From the NCBI GenBank assembly GCA_013203955.1, contig JABMOY010000116.1, positions 1 to 64,000 on the forward strand: a stretch of 64,000 bases of DNA, read 5' to 3'. Below are positions 9,165 to 17,683 of the stretch, in pieces (position 1 is the first letter of the stretch; the number at the start of each line of letters is the position of its first letter). The position numbers were made by a program, and so were the translations under genes. Source of the DNA: Rhodospirillales bacterium. Its GTDB lineage: Bacteria; Pseudomonadota; Alphaproteobacteria; Rhodospirillales; Casp-alpha2. A model generated the notes under the pieces. It saw nothing but the letters and a program-made list of their open reading frames with translations. It was not told where the DNA came from and did no database searches.

Positions 9165-9611
9165 CTAGCCTTCGAGAAGCGAAAAGCTGTTCAGGCCTTT
9201 GCTTAAAAGGTCGAAGGCGGTGCGGCGTTTAGCATTTGAGGCTTCAAGCAAATTTTTCCGTCGGCGTTGATCAAATGCGTTGTTGATATCGCCGATGCGA
9301 AGGGCATTGAGGCTGCGCTCATCCTCTGTCGCCCGGTCGGATTCCAAAGCCAGCCCCTTTAGGACGGCGTCGGCCGATCCGCCTCGGCCAAGGCCTTGTG
9401 AGGCAAAGCGCGCCCGTTGCGTGGCAAGCCCTCGGCGAAGCCGTTCGCGGCGCTGGCGTTCTCGGATTTCCTGGACCTGGTTAATCGCCTGGATTTGGGA
9501 TTGCCGGGCAGCATTGGCGGCGGCGCTTTGTGCCTTGGCCTGTTGTTTAGATGCAACCAAGCCCGCGCCTGCTTGAAGAACAAGCATCGTCACTGGGTCT
9601 ACTCCAGCCAT
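9165..9611 (-). CDS. Putative internal virion protein (T7 gp14-like by position and composition)
   Basis: Ala/Gln-rich helical protein between nozzle and fibre genes. Confidence 0.45.
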   Translation of the reverse strand: MAGVDPVTMLVLQAGAGLVASKQQAKAQSAAANAARQSQIQAINQVQEIRERQRRERLRRGLATQRARFASQGLGRGGSADAVLKGLALESDRATEDERSLNALRIGDINNAFDQRRRKNLLEASNAKRRTAFDLLSKGLNSFSLLEG

Positions 9612-9630
9612 GATTAAATCTCCTATTTCA

Positions 9631-11532
9631 TTAGCCGTTGATGTTGATTTCGGTGGTTACCGAAAGCAGTGTGAAGGGAAGGGGCGTCGATTGTTCGATC
9701 CGCCAAAGCGGCTCGGTGCCGTCTTTGCGCCACCCCAACGCGCGGACGGTCTTGTCGCCGGTAAAAAGCTGCGGCGCTTGGTCGAGCAGGGCATTGCCGA
9801 AGGTTTTGAACGGGACCTCCGTGAACCCGCGACCGGTATCGAGCCTAAGAACCGCTGTGTCCAGAAGCCTAAGCGTAATTGAAACAGGGCGTATCCTGCC
9901 GCCCTGGCTGCTGCCCCGGGCGGTTTGGATCGCCGCCGGCAGTGGTTCGACCGTGTGGGTAAAAGGTAGACCGATTTCCACGGCCAACGCCGGCTCGTTC
10001 AGGGTGACGGTGCCGCCGCTGACAATAAGGTTGGCGTGTTCCGCGCCATCGGCCAAAACCGCTACGGTTTCGCCTTCCAGGTGATCCAATCCGGTCCAGG
10101 TCGATTGGGGGGTGGCGTTGGTTCCGGTCAGTCCGGAATCGACGTTAAGGCCTTCCTCTAAGGTTTCGATGAATACCCCGCCGGCCCTAGACACCAGGAC
10201 ATAGGGCGTATTGCCAACCACGGCGAATGACAGGAAAGCGCCAGCCGTTTGCTGCAAGGACCACGCCGTGACTTGTTCGGATCTGAAAATAGTGACGGTG
10301 GCCATGTCGCCATTGGCCATGACCATGAACAACAGGCGTTTCGTAGAATCAAAGTCTTGGTCAACGGGCGCATCGATAAGGTGTTGGGCCAATGTCGCCA
10401 AGTCGGTGGCCTGATAAGCCTGTTCGACATCGGCGAACAGGAATTCACGAAGTTCAGGCCCGTTGCGGGGAACGAACAAAGTGGCTCCGTCGACATCCCG
10501 GGGCGGCACCGTCCTGTCGGTGGGCGATCCGATGCGGGTCTGGCGGCGGAGTTGTAAATTGCCGGGCGTCAACGGGTCGCCGGTTACCATCCATTCGGCG
10601 CCCGAGGTGAACACCTGAAGATGACGACCAGAGAAAACGGCGCGGATGGCGTTGACCTGATCGGATAGGATGGCGAATTCGATGGCTTCGTCGTCAAGCC
10701 CGGTGCCGAGGTCGAAGTTGAACAGGTCGGCCGATTTCGATAGCCACAACCGGTTGGGAAGATCGCGTGATCCCCCGATGACCATGCGGTCCTGATGAAA
10801 ATTGAGAGATGCCGGCCACCCGCGGATGGAAGAAAATGATTGCTCTTCCCAATCCTTGGTCACCGCCGTTGAAACCAGGGTTTCTTTTACCAAAGCCTGG
10901 GCCTGGGTGGCTGATGTATAGGTGGTGATTTCGACTTCCTTGTTTTCGAGCCTGAAACGGACACCCACATGTCCGGCGACGAAAACATCTACCGACGCCG
11001 TCAAGGTGATCGTCCCCGTCGTCGCACTAGGGGTCATGGTTATGTCGTCGTCTGCGAATTTGTGATGAGGCTGATAGATCCGCCCGTCCTTTTCGATGAA
11101 CGACCAGTCCGTAACGGTCCAGTTTGAATCCGATGTCCGCGTTATCTTTTTGGGCGCGATGTCCGGATGAACGACCAGTAACGTATCGGCGCTTTGCACC
11201 CAGACGAGTTGTTTGATCTGGGCTTCGGTCCAGGGCGTCGCGAAGCTTGCGACTTTTACGCCGTCCCGATATGCGTCGACGAACAAGTCGGTGAACACCA
11301 ACAGGTAAACTTGCTCGGTGTTGAATTCGAAGGCAACAAGGCGGCCCTGGCCCTTGGCTGTATCGGTGTAACGAAAGCCTTGGCGGCGGTTAACCCCGCC
11401 TGTCGGTTGGATGAAAACGTTGCGAAGTTTGGCGGCGCCGTTTTCATAGGCGCTGAGGTCACCTCGTCCGAGAAGTCTGGGAGAAATCTCGCCGGAGGTG
11501 AAACTGTTCTTATGGGTTGTGAGGCGGGGCAT
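9631..11532 (-). CDS. Tail tubular protein B / tail nozzle-like protein
   Basis: MPRLTTHKNSFTSGEISPRLLGRGDLSAYENGAAKLRNVFIQPTGGVNRRQG, typical phage nozzle N-terminus. Confidence 0.8.
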   Translation of the reverse strand: MPRLTTHKNSFTSGEISPRLLGRGDLSAYENGAAKLRNVFIQPTGGVNRRQGFRYTDTAKGQGRLVAFEFNTEQVYLLVFTDLFVDAYRDGVKVASFATPWTEAQIKQLVWVQSADTLLVVHPDIAPKKITRTSDSNWTVTDWSFIEKDGRIYQPHHKFADDDITMTPSATTGTITLTASVDVFVAGHVGVRFRLENKEVEITTYTSATQAQALVKETLVSTAVTKDWEEQSFSSIRGWPASLNFHQDRMVIGGSRDLPNRLWLSKSADLFNFDLGTGLDDEAIEFAILSDQVNAIRAVFSGRHLQVFTSGAEWMVTGDPLTPGNLQLRRQTRIGSPTDRTVPPRDVDGATLFVPRNGPELREFLFADVEQAYQATDLATLAQHLIDAPVDQDFDSTKRLLFMVMANGDMATVTIFRSEQVTAWSLQQTAGAFLSFAVVGNTPYVLVSRAGGVFIETLEEGLNVDSGLTGTNATPQSTWTGLDHLEGETVAVLADGAEHANLIVSGGTVTLNEPALAVEIGLPFTHTVEPLPAAIQTARGSSQGGRIRPVSITLRLLDTAVLRLDTGRGFTEVPFKTFGNALLDQAPQLFTGDKTVRALGWRKDGTEPLWRIEQSTPLPFTLLSVTTEINING

Positions 11533-12101
11533 CAGTTTCGCACCTGGACCAGAGAAAAGTCTTCGATTCGCCCGGGGGTGTCTTGCTGGGAATCGATCAT
11601 CTTGGCGCGCCGGAATTCCTGGTCGGCAAGTTTGTGCAGGCTTTCCGATCGGGTCGTGCTTTCGGTCAGGGGAATACAAAATTCCGCCGCCAGGCGGGTA
11701 ATCAGGGTTTGGTCGAAAAATGGTGGGAATTCGGACTCGTCGGGCCGGAAGATGTAGCTGAGCACGACTTGATCGGCATTGGCGTGCAGGCGTCTTTCGG
11801 AAATACGGTAATCAATACCTCGTCCGCGGCCGCTGGGCCCGGCCGACAGCGCCCGCAGGAAATCGGCGGGAAGTTGGAACGCATAGGCGAAATCTGCAAT
11901 CGGTTCGGCAGCCAGTTTGGGCAGGACCGACTGCGCCGAAGCAAAGCTCCAGGGGTGCGACGAAAGAAGCGCATCTCGGGTGGACGGGTATAAATTGGCG
12001 GCGACTTCGGCTTCCGCCGTGCCTTCGTCGAAAGACGCGATCGTATCGGCGCCGAGCTTCAAAAGGGCACGCGAAGATAGGGCAATAATGCTGAGAGCCA
12101 T
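11532..12101 (-). CDS. Tail tubular protein A / head-tail adaptor-like protein
   Basis: Size and motif (YPSTRDALLSSHPWSFA) match T7 gp11-like adaptors; next to nozzle. Confidence 0.75.
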   Translation of the reverse strand: MALSIIALSSRALLKLGADTIASFDEGTAEAEVAANLYPSTRDALLSSHPWSFASAQSVLPKLAAEPIADFAYAFQLPADFLRALSAGPSGRGRGIDYRISERRLHANADQVVLSYIFRPDESEFPPFFDQTLITRLAAEFCIPLTESTTRSESLHKLADQEFRRAKMIDSQQDTPGRIEDFSLVQVRN

Positions 12102-12317
12102 GGTGGGGTTTCTTTCAATTTTAGAGGAAAAGTGGAGGTTTGGAGGCCGTAATGAATTAACTTGATTTTGATTAATCAATTTTTTGAAGGAAATGTTAAA
12201 AGTTGAGGAAGTTGGTTTTTTAAATTAACTAAAAAAGCATAATTATTTAAAAGGTTGAATTTAATAAGTATTTCCTAGTTTTTTTTAGGTTAATTAAACG
12301 CCGCAATCCGAAACACC

Positions 12318-12350
12318 AACGCCCCGCCGGATTTTTCCAGCGGGGCGTTG
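12318..12350 (-). terminator. Strong hairpin between 89-aa gene and adaptor gene, terminator or processing site
   Basis: 11-bp inverted repeat CAACGCCCCGC/GCGGGGCGTTG; no good U-tract on the minus strand. Confidence 0.45.
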
Positions 12351-12389
12351 GGCCGGGAACGGTTTTTTCCGTGTCCTCAAGGCTTCGGA

Positions 12390-12659
12390 TTAGTCTGTAT
12401 CGGCGCCCCCGACGGCGGTCATGTCCGCGGCATCGACGACACTCGCCGAATTGGCATTAATTAGGAAAATTCCCGATGACGGGGTCCCGTCGGTGTCGGT
12501 ATTCGCCAGGATCATGTCGCCGACGCGCACCATGTCGGTGGCTTCGTTGAAATAACCCAACGTATCGACATCGATGGCGGGGTCGATGGTGGTGTAATGC
12601 CAAAGCGTGAAGCCATTCGCATAGGCGAGGACGCTGAGGTTTTTGGAGCTAAATGCCAT
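12390..12659 (-). CDS. Conserved phage protein downstream of capsid (possible head protein)
   Basis: MAFSSKNLSVLAYANGFTLWHY...; position directly after MCP. Confidence 0.55.
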   Translation of the reverse strand: MAFSSKNLSVLAYANGFTLWHYTTIDPAIDVDTLGYFNEATDMVRVGDMILANTDTDGTPSSGIFLINANSASVVDAADMTAVGGADTD

Positions 12660-12674
12660 GATGACGGTCCTCCT

Positions 12675-13493
12675 TTAAGCTTCGAGACAGCGCATGGACA
12701 CCACGCCTGATGTGTCGATCAGGCAGGAGCCTTGGCTCATCATGTTGTTGATGAAGTTGGCCGCCCGGTCGCCGTGCCAAGTGATATCGGTCTTGACGTC
12801 GGAACCGATGGCGTGGCCGATGGCGGTTTTGTGGAACCAGTAACAGTAGCGGATGCTGCTTGCTTTGGTCAGCCCCGAATGCGGGGTCCACAAGGCGCCC
12901 AACCAGCGTTTGGCCTGGGTGCCGTTCCAGGGCAATTCGTCGTCTCCGATGTAATCGGCATTGGCGAATTCTGGAATGGCCAGCAGGTCGCTCCACTGTT
13001 TCCAGCCGACAATGGCGAACCGGTCCCCGTCGTCGGGGACGTCGGCAGCGCCCAGCATCTCGAACGCTGTCAGCACTTTGGCCTTCGTCAGGCCGTCGGC
13101 GCCGGTACCGGCATAGTTGGTGGAGGTGTCCAGTTGGGTGATAACCAGCTCGTCGGTCTTGCGGCCGAGCGCATAAGCGCCGGCCTTGGCGACGACCATG
13201 CGTTCGTTGATGTTGGTCTTCAGCTCATCAAGGCTGTCGACCCAATCACCGGCATAATAGTCGGAAAGCGTGCATTCCACCGGCGTATGGTCGACGTTCA
13301 TCACCGGAACCTTGCCGTGCCGCGCTTTGGTCGAGGCCGTGCCTTTACCGACTTTCTGGAAAGTCGTTGACGAGCCGATTATGTTGTTTTTGACCCGTAC
13401 GGTGTTGCGCAGCTTCGAGCCCATCCGTTGATATTGTAGATGGACGTCGGACTGGAAGTTCTTGATGAACGCCGGTTCGATGTTGATTGACAT
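12675..13493 (-). CDS. Phage major capsid protein
   Basis: VKNNIIGSSTTFQKVGKG...VECTLSDYYAGDWVD...DRFAIVGWKQWSDLL, podovirus capsid-like. Confidence 0.78.
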   Translation of the reverse strand: MSINIEPAFIKNFQSDVHLQYQRMGSKLRNTVRVKNNIIGSSTTFQKVGKGTASTKARHGKVPVMNVDHTPVECTLSDYYAGDWVDSLDELKTNINERMVVAKAGAYALGRKTDELVITQLDTSTNYAGTGADGLTKAKVLTAFEMLGAADVPDDGDRFAIVGWKQWSDLLAIPEFANADYIGDDELPWNGTQAKRWLGALWTPHSGLTKASSIRYCYWFHKTAIGHAIGSDVKTDITWHGDRAANFINNMMSQGSCLIDTSGVVSMRCLEA

Positions 13494-13876
13494 CAATCAT
13501 TCTCCTTTCGTGAATGAGTTGTTGGCGTTGAGGTTGGATGTGCGCCCGATTTCGCGGTTATGATCCTTTAGTCCGCAGGGTTGCAGCGCTTGGACCGCCG
13601 GAAATGGAAGGCGGGGACCTGCCGGGCCGCGGCGGGATGACTTTTGAGGGGCCATCCTTCGCGGTTCTCCACCAGGGAAAACAGGAAATTGAAAATAGGA
13701 TTTAAATTTAATAAAAATTATTAAAGAGGGCCTGTGAGGAAAATCACTGCTATTGGCCTTGGTGGCGTATAAAAGCGTTTCACCAAACAAGGCTTACGTG
13801 AGCTAAGAAAAACCATTAAGATTTATCCCGGCCCCTGGGGGGATATGGTCACAATCAATCAGGAGCAGGGCTTAAA

Positions 13877-14812
13877 ATGACATTTGAACAAAAATACCGT
13901 CTCGTCACCCGAAGCGACTTTGACGGCCTCGTTTGTGCCGTCCTTCTCGAAGAATTAGAATTGATCGACGATATCTTGTTCGTCCATCCGAAAGACATGC
14001 AGGACGGCAGGGTCAATATTTCGGAAATCGACATCACCACCAACCTTCCCTACGTACCAGGGGTGCATCTGGCTTTCGATCACCACAAAAGCGAGATGAC
14101 GCGGGTCGGGGGTAATATTGATAACCACATCATCGATCCCGATGCGCCGTCGGCCGCCCGCGTGGTCTATGACTATTACGGCGGCAAGGAGGCCTTCTCC
14201 AAGATAGATACGGCTCTGATGGACGCGGTGGACAAAGCCGATTCGGCTCAATTCACCAAGGAAGAGGTCCTTAATCCCTCAGGCTGGCCGTTGCTCAACT
14301 TCATTATGGATTCCCGAACCGGTCTTGGGCGTTTCCGGGGCTTTAGAATCCCCAATTACGAATTGATGATGGCGTTGATCGAGTACTGCCACGATCATTC
14401 CATTGACGAGATCCTGGAACTGCCCGACGTCAAGGAACGGGTGGACCTTTATTTCGAAGAACAGGAAAAATTCCTCGATCAGTTGAAGCGTTGCGCCGTT
14501 GTCCGCAAAAACCTTGTCGTCCTCGACTTGCGCGACGAGGAAACCATCCACGCCGGCAACCGGTTCATGATTTACGCGCTCTATCCGGACTGTAATATCT
14601 CCATGCACGTACTCATGGGCCGCGATCAGCAGAACATCGTCTATGCCGTCGGCAAGTCCATCTTCGATAGGTCGTCGAAAACGGACATCGGCCAATTGAT
14701 GCTGGAATACGGCGGCGGCGGCCACCACGCCGCCGGCACCTGCCAGATTTCCTTAGGCGAAGCCGAAGACGTGAAGAAGGCGCTGATCGAGAGAATCAAC
14801 GACGACGGATAG
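13877..14812 (+). CDS. DHH family phosphoesterase (exopolyphosphatase/nanoRNase-like)
   Basis: TRSDFDG, FDHHKSE (DHH), C-terminal GGGGHHAAG (DHHA1); RBS AGGAG. Confidence 0.88.
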   Translation: MTFEQKYRLVTRSDFDGLVCAVLLEELELIDDILFVHPKDMQDGRVNISEIDITTNLPYVPGVHLAFDHHKSEMTRVGGNIDNHIIDPDAPSAARVVYDYYGGKEAFSKIDTALMDAVDKADSAQFTKEEVLNPSGWPLLNFIMDSRTGLGRFRGFRIPNYELMMALIEYCHDHSIDEILELPDVKERVDLYFEEQEKFLDQLKRCAVVRKNLVVLDLRDEETIHAGNRFMIYALYPDCNISMHVLMGRDQQNIVYAVGKSIFDRSSKTDIGQLMLEYGGGGHHAAGTCQISLGEAEDVKKALIERINDDG

Positions 14813-14837
14813 GCTTTTTTGTTGGGAGTCGCGGGTC

Positions 14838-15689
14838 TTAACGCTGATAAAGCGCTTCTTCGCCCCGTTCCTTCACTGCCGCCACCAATTCGGTGATGAT
14901 TTCCCGGGCGATTGGCGTTGTCTGTTCCCGTGTTATGCCCGCCTTGATGCGTTTGTCATAAAGAGTGCGGACCAGGATCATGTCGTTGATGGAAAGTTTT
15001 TCCGGGCCGTCATAATCGCTAAAAATTGATGGAATATACTGAGCGTTATGGGCAACGATGCCAAATGAATGCGCCATTTCCTCGGCAACGCACCTCTTTG
15101 CGAGTAGAGTGTTTTCCCGCCCGGAAATTACAACTATCCCGCCAGTTAAAGTTTTTGAATCACGAGAAGCAGGAATAGAAAAACATAAGACCTTTTGTAC
15201 GTGGGCCTTCATTTTCTCTTTGGAAAAACCGTATAGAGTCCCAATTCGTGCCAAAGATTTTTTATTAGCTGCAAAATATATATGGTAATTGGCTTCGCGG
15301 GGATTTTCCGGAACTTCTTCAAATACCAGCCCGGTCAATCGTGGCAATAATTCCAAATATCGGCGAAAAAGTAATCGATGCCAATCGGGAACTTTCTCGA
15401 AAAATGCAAATCGCACCGTAGAAGACCATTTGAATGCTGCCGGGTTATCGAACTTATCGCCAGGCTTTCTGGTATGGACGACATTGGCAAAACTCTCGAC
15501 CAGGACTTCGGCGGGAGCGACGGTGTTGTAGGATTTTTCAGTATAGGGGACCCCATAAAAACTAAAAACCATCCCCAACAGAAACGACGCAACTAAAGCG
15601 ACGGCCAAGAAAATCGTGAATCTGTTCAGGATCTTTTTTATGAAAGGTCGCATGTTGCTAGTTGGCCGAACTCTTCCTGTGGTTGTCAA
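14838..15689 (-). CDS. DUF2927-type membrane-anchored putative metalloprotease-like protein
   Basis: N-terminal TM; CVAEEMAHSFG ... YPSIFSDYDGPEKLSINDMILVRTLYDKRIKAG-like arrangement. Confidence 0.6.
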   Translation of the reverse strand: MTTTGRVRPTSNMRPFIKKILNRFTIFLAVALVASFLLGMVFSFYGVPYTEKSYNTVAPAEVLVESFANVVHTRKPGDKFDNPAAFKWSSTVRFAFFEKVPDWHRLLFRRYLELLPRLTGLVFEEVPENPREANYHIYFAANKKSLARIGTLYGFSKEKMKAHVQKVLCFSIPASRDSKTLTGGIVVISGRENTLLAKRCVAEEMAHSFGIVAHNAQYIPSIFSDYDGPEKLSINDMILVRTLYDKRIKAGITREQTTPIAREIITELVAAVKERGEEALYQR

Positions 15690-15731
15690 GGCTAGGCCTT
15701 CTTTCCTTTTAGTTTTTGAGATGAGGGGCGT

Positions 15732-16094
15732 TTAAGCGGGATTTTTTTGGCCGCGTTTATTATCGAAGAATTCTTTTGGTGGGATCGCTAATCCCGGAAA
15801 TGGTCGCCCAAGCCTTTTGTCCAGGAGCATCAGGATTCCCCAAAGGTCATCGATGAGGTTCGTGGGGTCTTTTTTGGGGGCGTTAGGCTGAGAAGGCGCT
15901 TTTTCCGGCGAGGGCGAGGGATCTTTGTGCTGCAGGGGTGGCCGCCTCCCGCCCGCATCCGTGTCGATATCGCCGGCGCGGGGATCGGGGTTCTGTTTCA
16001 GGGCGTCGATAACTTCGCGGAGCCGGTCTTGCAAATCTGCCTCGGGGGCTTTCGCGGTCTCCGCTCCGGCTCCCGCCTTCTGCCGTTCCAGCAT
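15732..16094 (-). CDS. Phage protein with Pro-rich linker; possibly 3' part of a frameshifted gene with 16112-16528
   Basis: MLERQKAGAGAETAKAPEADLQDRL...; reading frame stays open and protein-like upstream of the ATG. Confidence 0.45.
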   Translation of the reverse strand: MLERQKAGAGAETAKAPEADLQDRLREVIDALKQNPDPRAGDIDTDAGGRRPPLQHKDPSPSPEKAPSQPNAPKKDPTNLIDDLWGILMLLDKRLGRPFPGLAIPPKEFFDNKRGQKNPA

Positions 16095-16111
16095 TTTCCG
16101 GGCGATGCGTT

Positions 16112-16528
16112 TTATGATCTCCTGGCGTGGATCGGTAGCGGGGTTTCCGGCGCGATTGGTTTTGACAGGGCCGGGCGATCTTCGCCCTTGTTCGCATTGG
16201 CGGCGAGGGTTCTTAACGTCGGACCGTTCGGGTTAATCAAGCCGTCAACCTTGAGCCCCCGGTCTTTCTGAAACTTCTTCACTGCCTCATCCGTACGGGC
16301 GCCGAAGAAGCCCGTCACCCCGTCGGTCTTGGCGAGGTCGAGCGCGCCGGCGCGGTCCAACAGGCTTTCCACCTTGGCGACGTCGCGGCGTGCGTTTGAT
16401 CCTTCCATGCCGACGGAATCACGAATGCGAAAGGAGTTCTGAAAATCCATGATCTCGGGTTCGGGTTTGGGCTCCGCCAAAAGGCGGCCGAACGGGTCGG
16501 AGGTTTGGCTGAAGGTATTAAAAGGCAT
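16112..16528 (-). CDS. Peptidoglycan-binding domain phage protein
   Basis: VTGFFGARTDEAVKKFQKDRGLKVDGLINPNGPTLRTL motif. Confidence 0.65.
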   Translation of the reverse strand: MPFNTFSQTSDPFGRLLAEPKPEPEIMDFQNSFRIRDSVGMEGSNARRDVAKVESLLDRAGALDLAKTDGVTGFFGARTDEAVKKFQKDRGLKVDGLINPNGPTLRTLAANANKGEDRPALSKPIAPETPLPIHARRS

Positions 16529-16558
16529 TTTTCATCTCCTCTATCTATGTAAATAAAT

Positions 16559-16586
16559 GGACGCCGGCCCCCGGGGGCCGGCGTCC
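16559..16586 (-). terminator. 28-bp perfect palindrome downstream of scaffold gene
   Basis: GGACGCCGGCCCCCGGGGGCCGGCGTCC. Confidence 0.5.
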
Positions 16587-16640
16587 AAAGGGGGAGCGCG
16601 CCAGGGAAGAAACGCGCTCGACCCCCAAAGGGTTATGGGT

Positions 16641-17375
16641 TCAGTCCGGGAACAGGCGTTTGAAGCCATCGCGGACGCGGGCGACGATGGCCGGGTCGTG
16701 GTCGCGCCAATAGCGCGGGTCCTGCATCATTTGTTGCAAGCCTTTCTCGCTAACGGATTCGGTTGCGGCGCCGGCGCCATCGATCAGGCCGGGTTCGTTT
16801 GAGCCCATCATTTTTTGCATGGTCAAAACGCCTTCGTAGGTGCTGGAAAGCGCACGAAAGACTTCATCGGGGTAATTGGCTTGGCCCCAGCTTTTTAATT
16901 GCGCCGCCGTTTCCCGCCATTTGTCTTCGCCGCCAAATTTTTGCGCCAAGCGGTCGATCTGCGCCTGGGCGTGGAATTCGGCGGCGACTTCGGACACCAT
17001 CGGCAGCATGTGTTCCGACGCCAGGTCATAGACGGTCTGCGCCTGTTCCTGGCTGAAGCCGGCGGAATGCAGCTTGGCATTGATATCGGGATCGCTGGTG
17101 AACAGCTCGTCTTCGACCTTGATATCGTAACCGTTGGGGTCTTCCGGGACGCCTTGGCCCGACAGTGCGCCCAGCTTCTGTTCCAGCGCCTGATAGGATT
17201 TGATCAGGCTCTCGGTGCGCAGTTCGCCCCGGTCCTGGTCCCAGAATTTTTCCGGCAAACCATCCGGGGGCGAGGGTTGGGTCCCGGTGTCCGGGACTTC
17301 GGTTTCGAGCGTTTCCGCAGGCGCGGGGTCGCCCTCGTGGTCGCCCTGGGACGTTTCCAACAGATTGTCGGTCAT
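16641..17375 (-). CDS. Phage scaffolding/capsid assembly protein
   Basis: Acidic helical protein, LPEKFWDQDRGELRTESLIKSYQALEQKLG; located between capsid and portal genes. Confidence 0.75.
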   Translation of the reverse strand: MTDNLLETSQGDHEGDPAPAETLETEVPDTGTQPSPPDGLPEKFWDQDRGELRTESLIKSYQALEQKLGALSGQGVPEDPNGYDIKVEDELFTSDPDINAKLHSAGFSQEQAQTVYDLASEHMLPMVSEVAAEFHAQAQIDRLAQKFGGEDKWRETAAQLKSWGQANYPDEVFRALSSTYEGVLTMQKMMGSNEPGLIDGAGAATESVSEKGLQQMMQDPRYWRDHDPAIVARVRDGFKRLFPD

Positions 17376-17409
17376 TGTCTTGTCTCCCTTCATTTTCGGG
17401 GTTGGTTGT

Positions 17410-17679
17410 TCAGTCGCCGCCGCGCCCGCGCCGGGCGAGGGTGGTGATATGGTTGACGAGTTGGCGTTGGCCTTCGAGGTGGCGCAACAACGTATCCGTG
17501 GCGTTGGGGCCCAAGGCGCGCTCGATGGTAATGGCGCGCAGGTAGGTCAGGGCTTTCTCGCCATCGCCACCCCGAAAACAACGGGCAAAGGCCAGGCAGA
17601 GCTCCTGCTCGGCTCCAGGCTTATCTGCGTCCGCCGCCGGCGGCAAAGTGTCGAACCAGGTCCAGCCTTGCGGTTCCGT
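17410..17679 (-). CDS. Bbp19-like phage protein
   Basis: LAFARCFRGGDGEKALTYLRAITIERALGP...LLRHLEGQRQLV. Confidence 0.65.
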   Translation of the reverse strand, partial: TEPQGWTWFDTLPPAADADKPGAEQELCLAFARCFRGGDGEKALTYLRAITIERALGPNATDTLLRHLEGQRQLVNHITTLARRGRGGD

Positions 17680-17683
17680 CATG

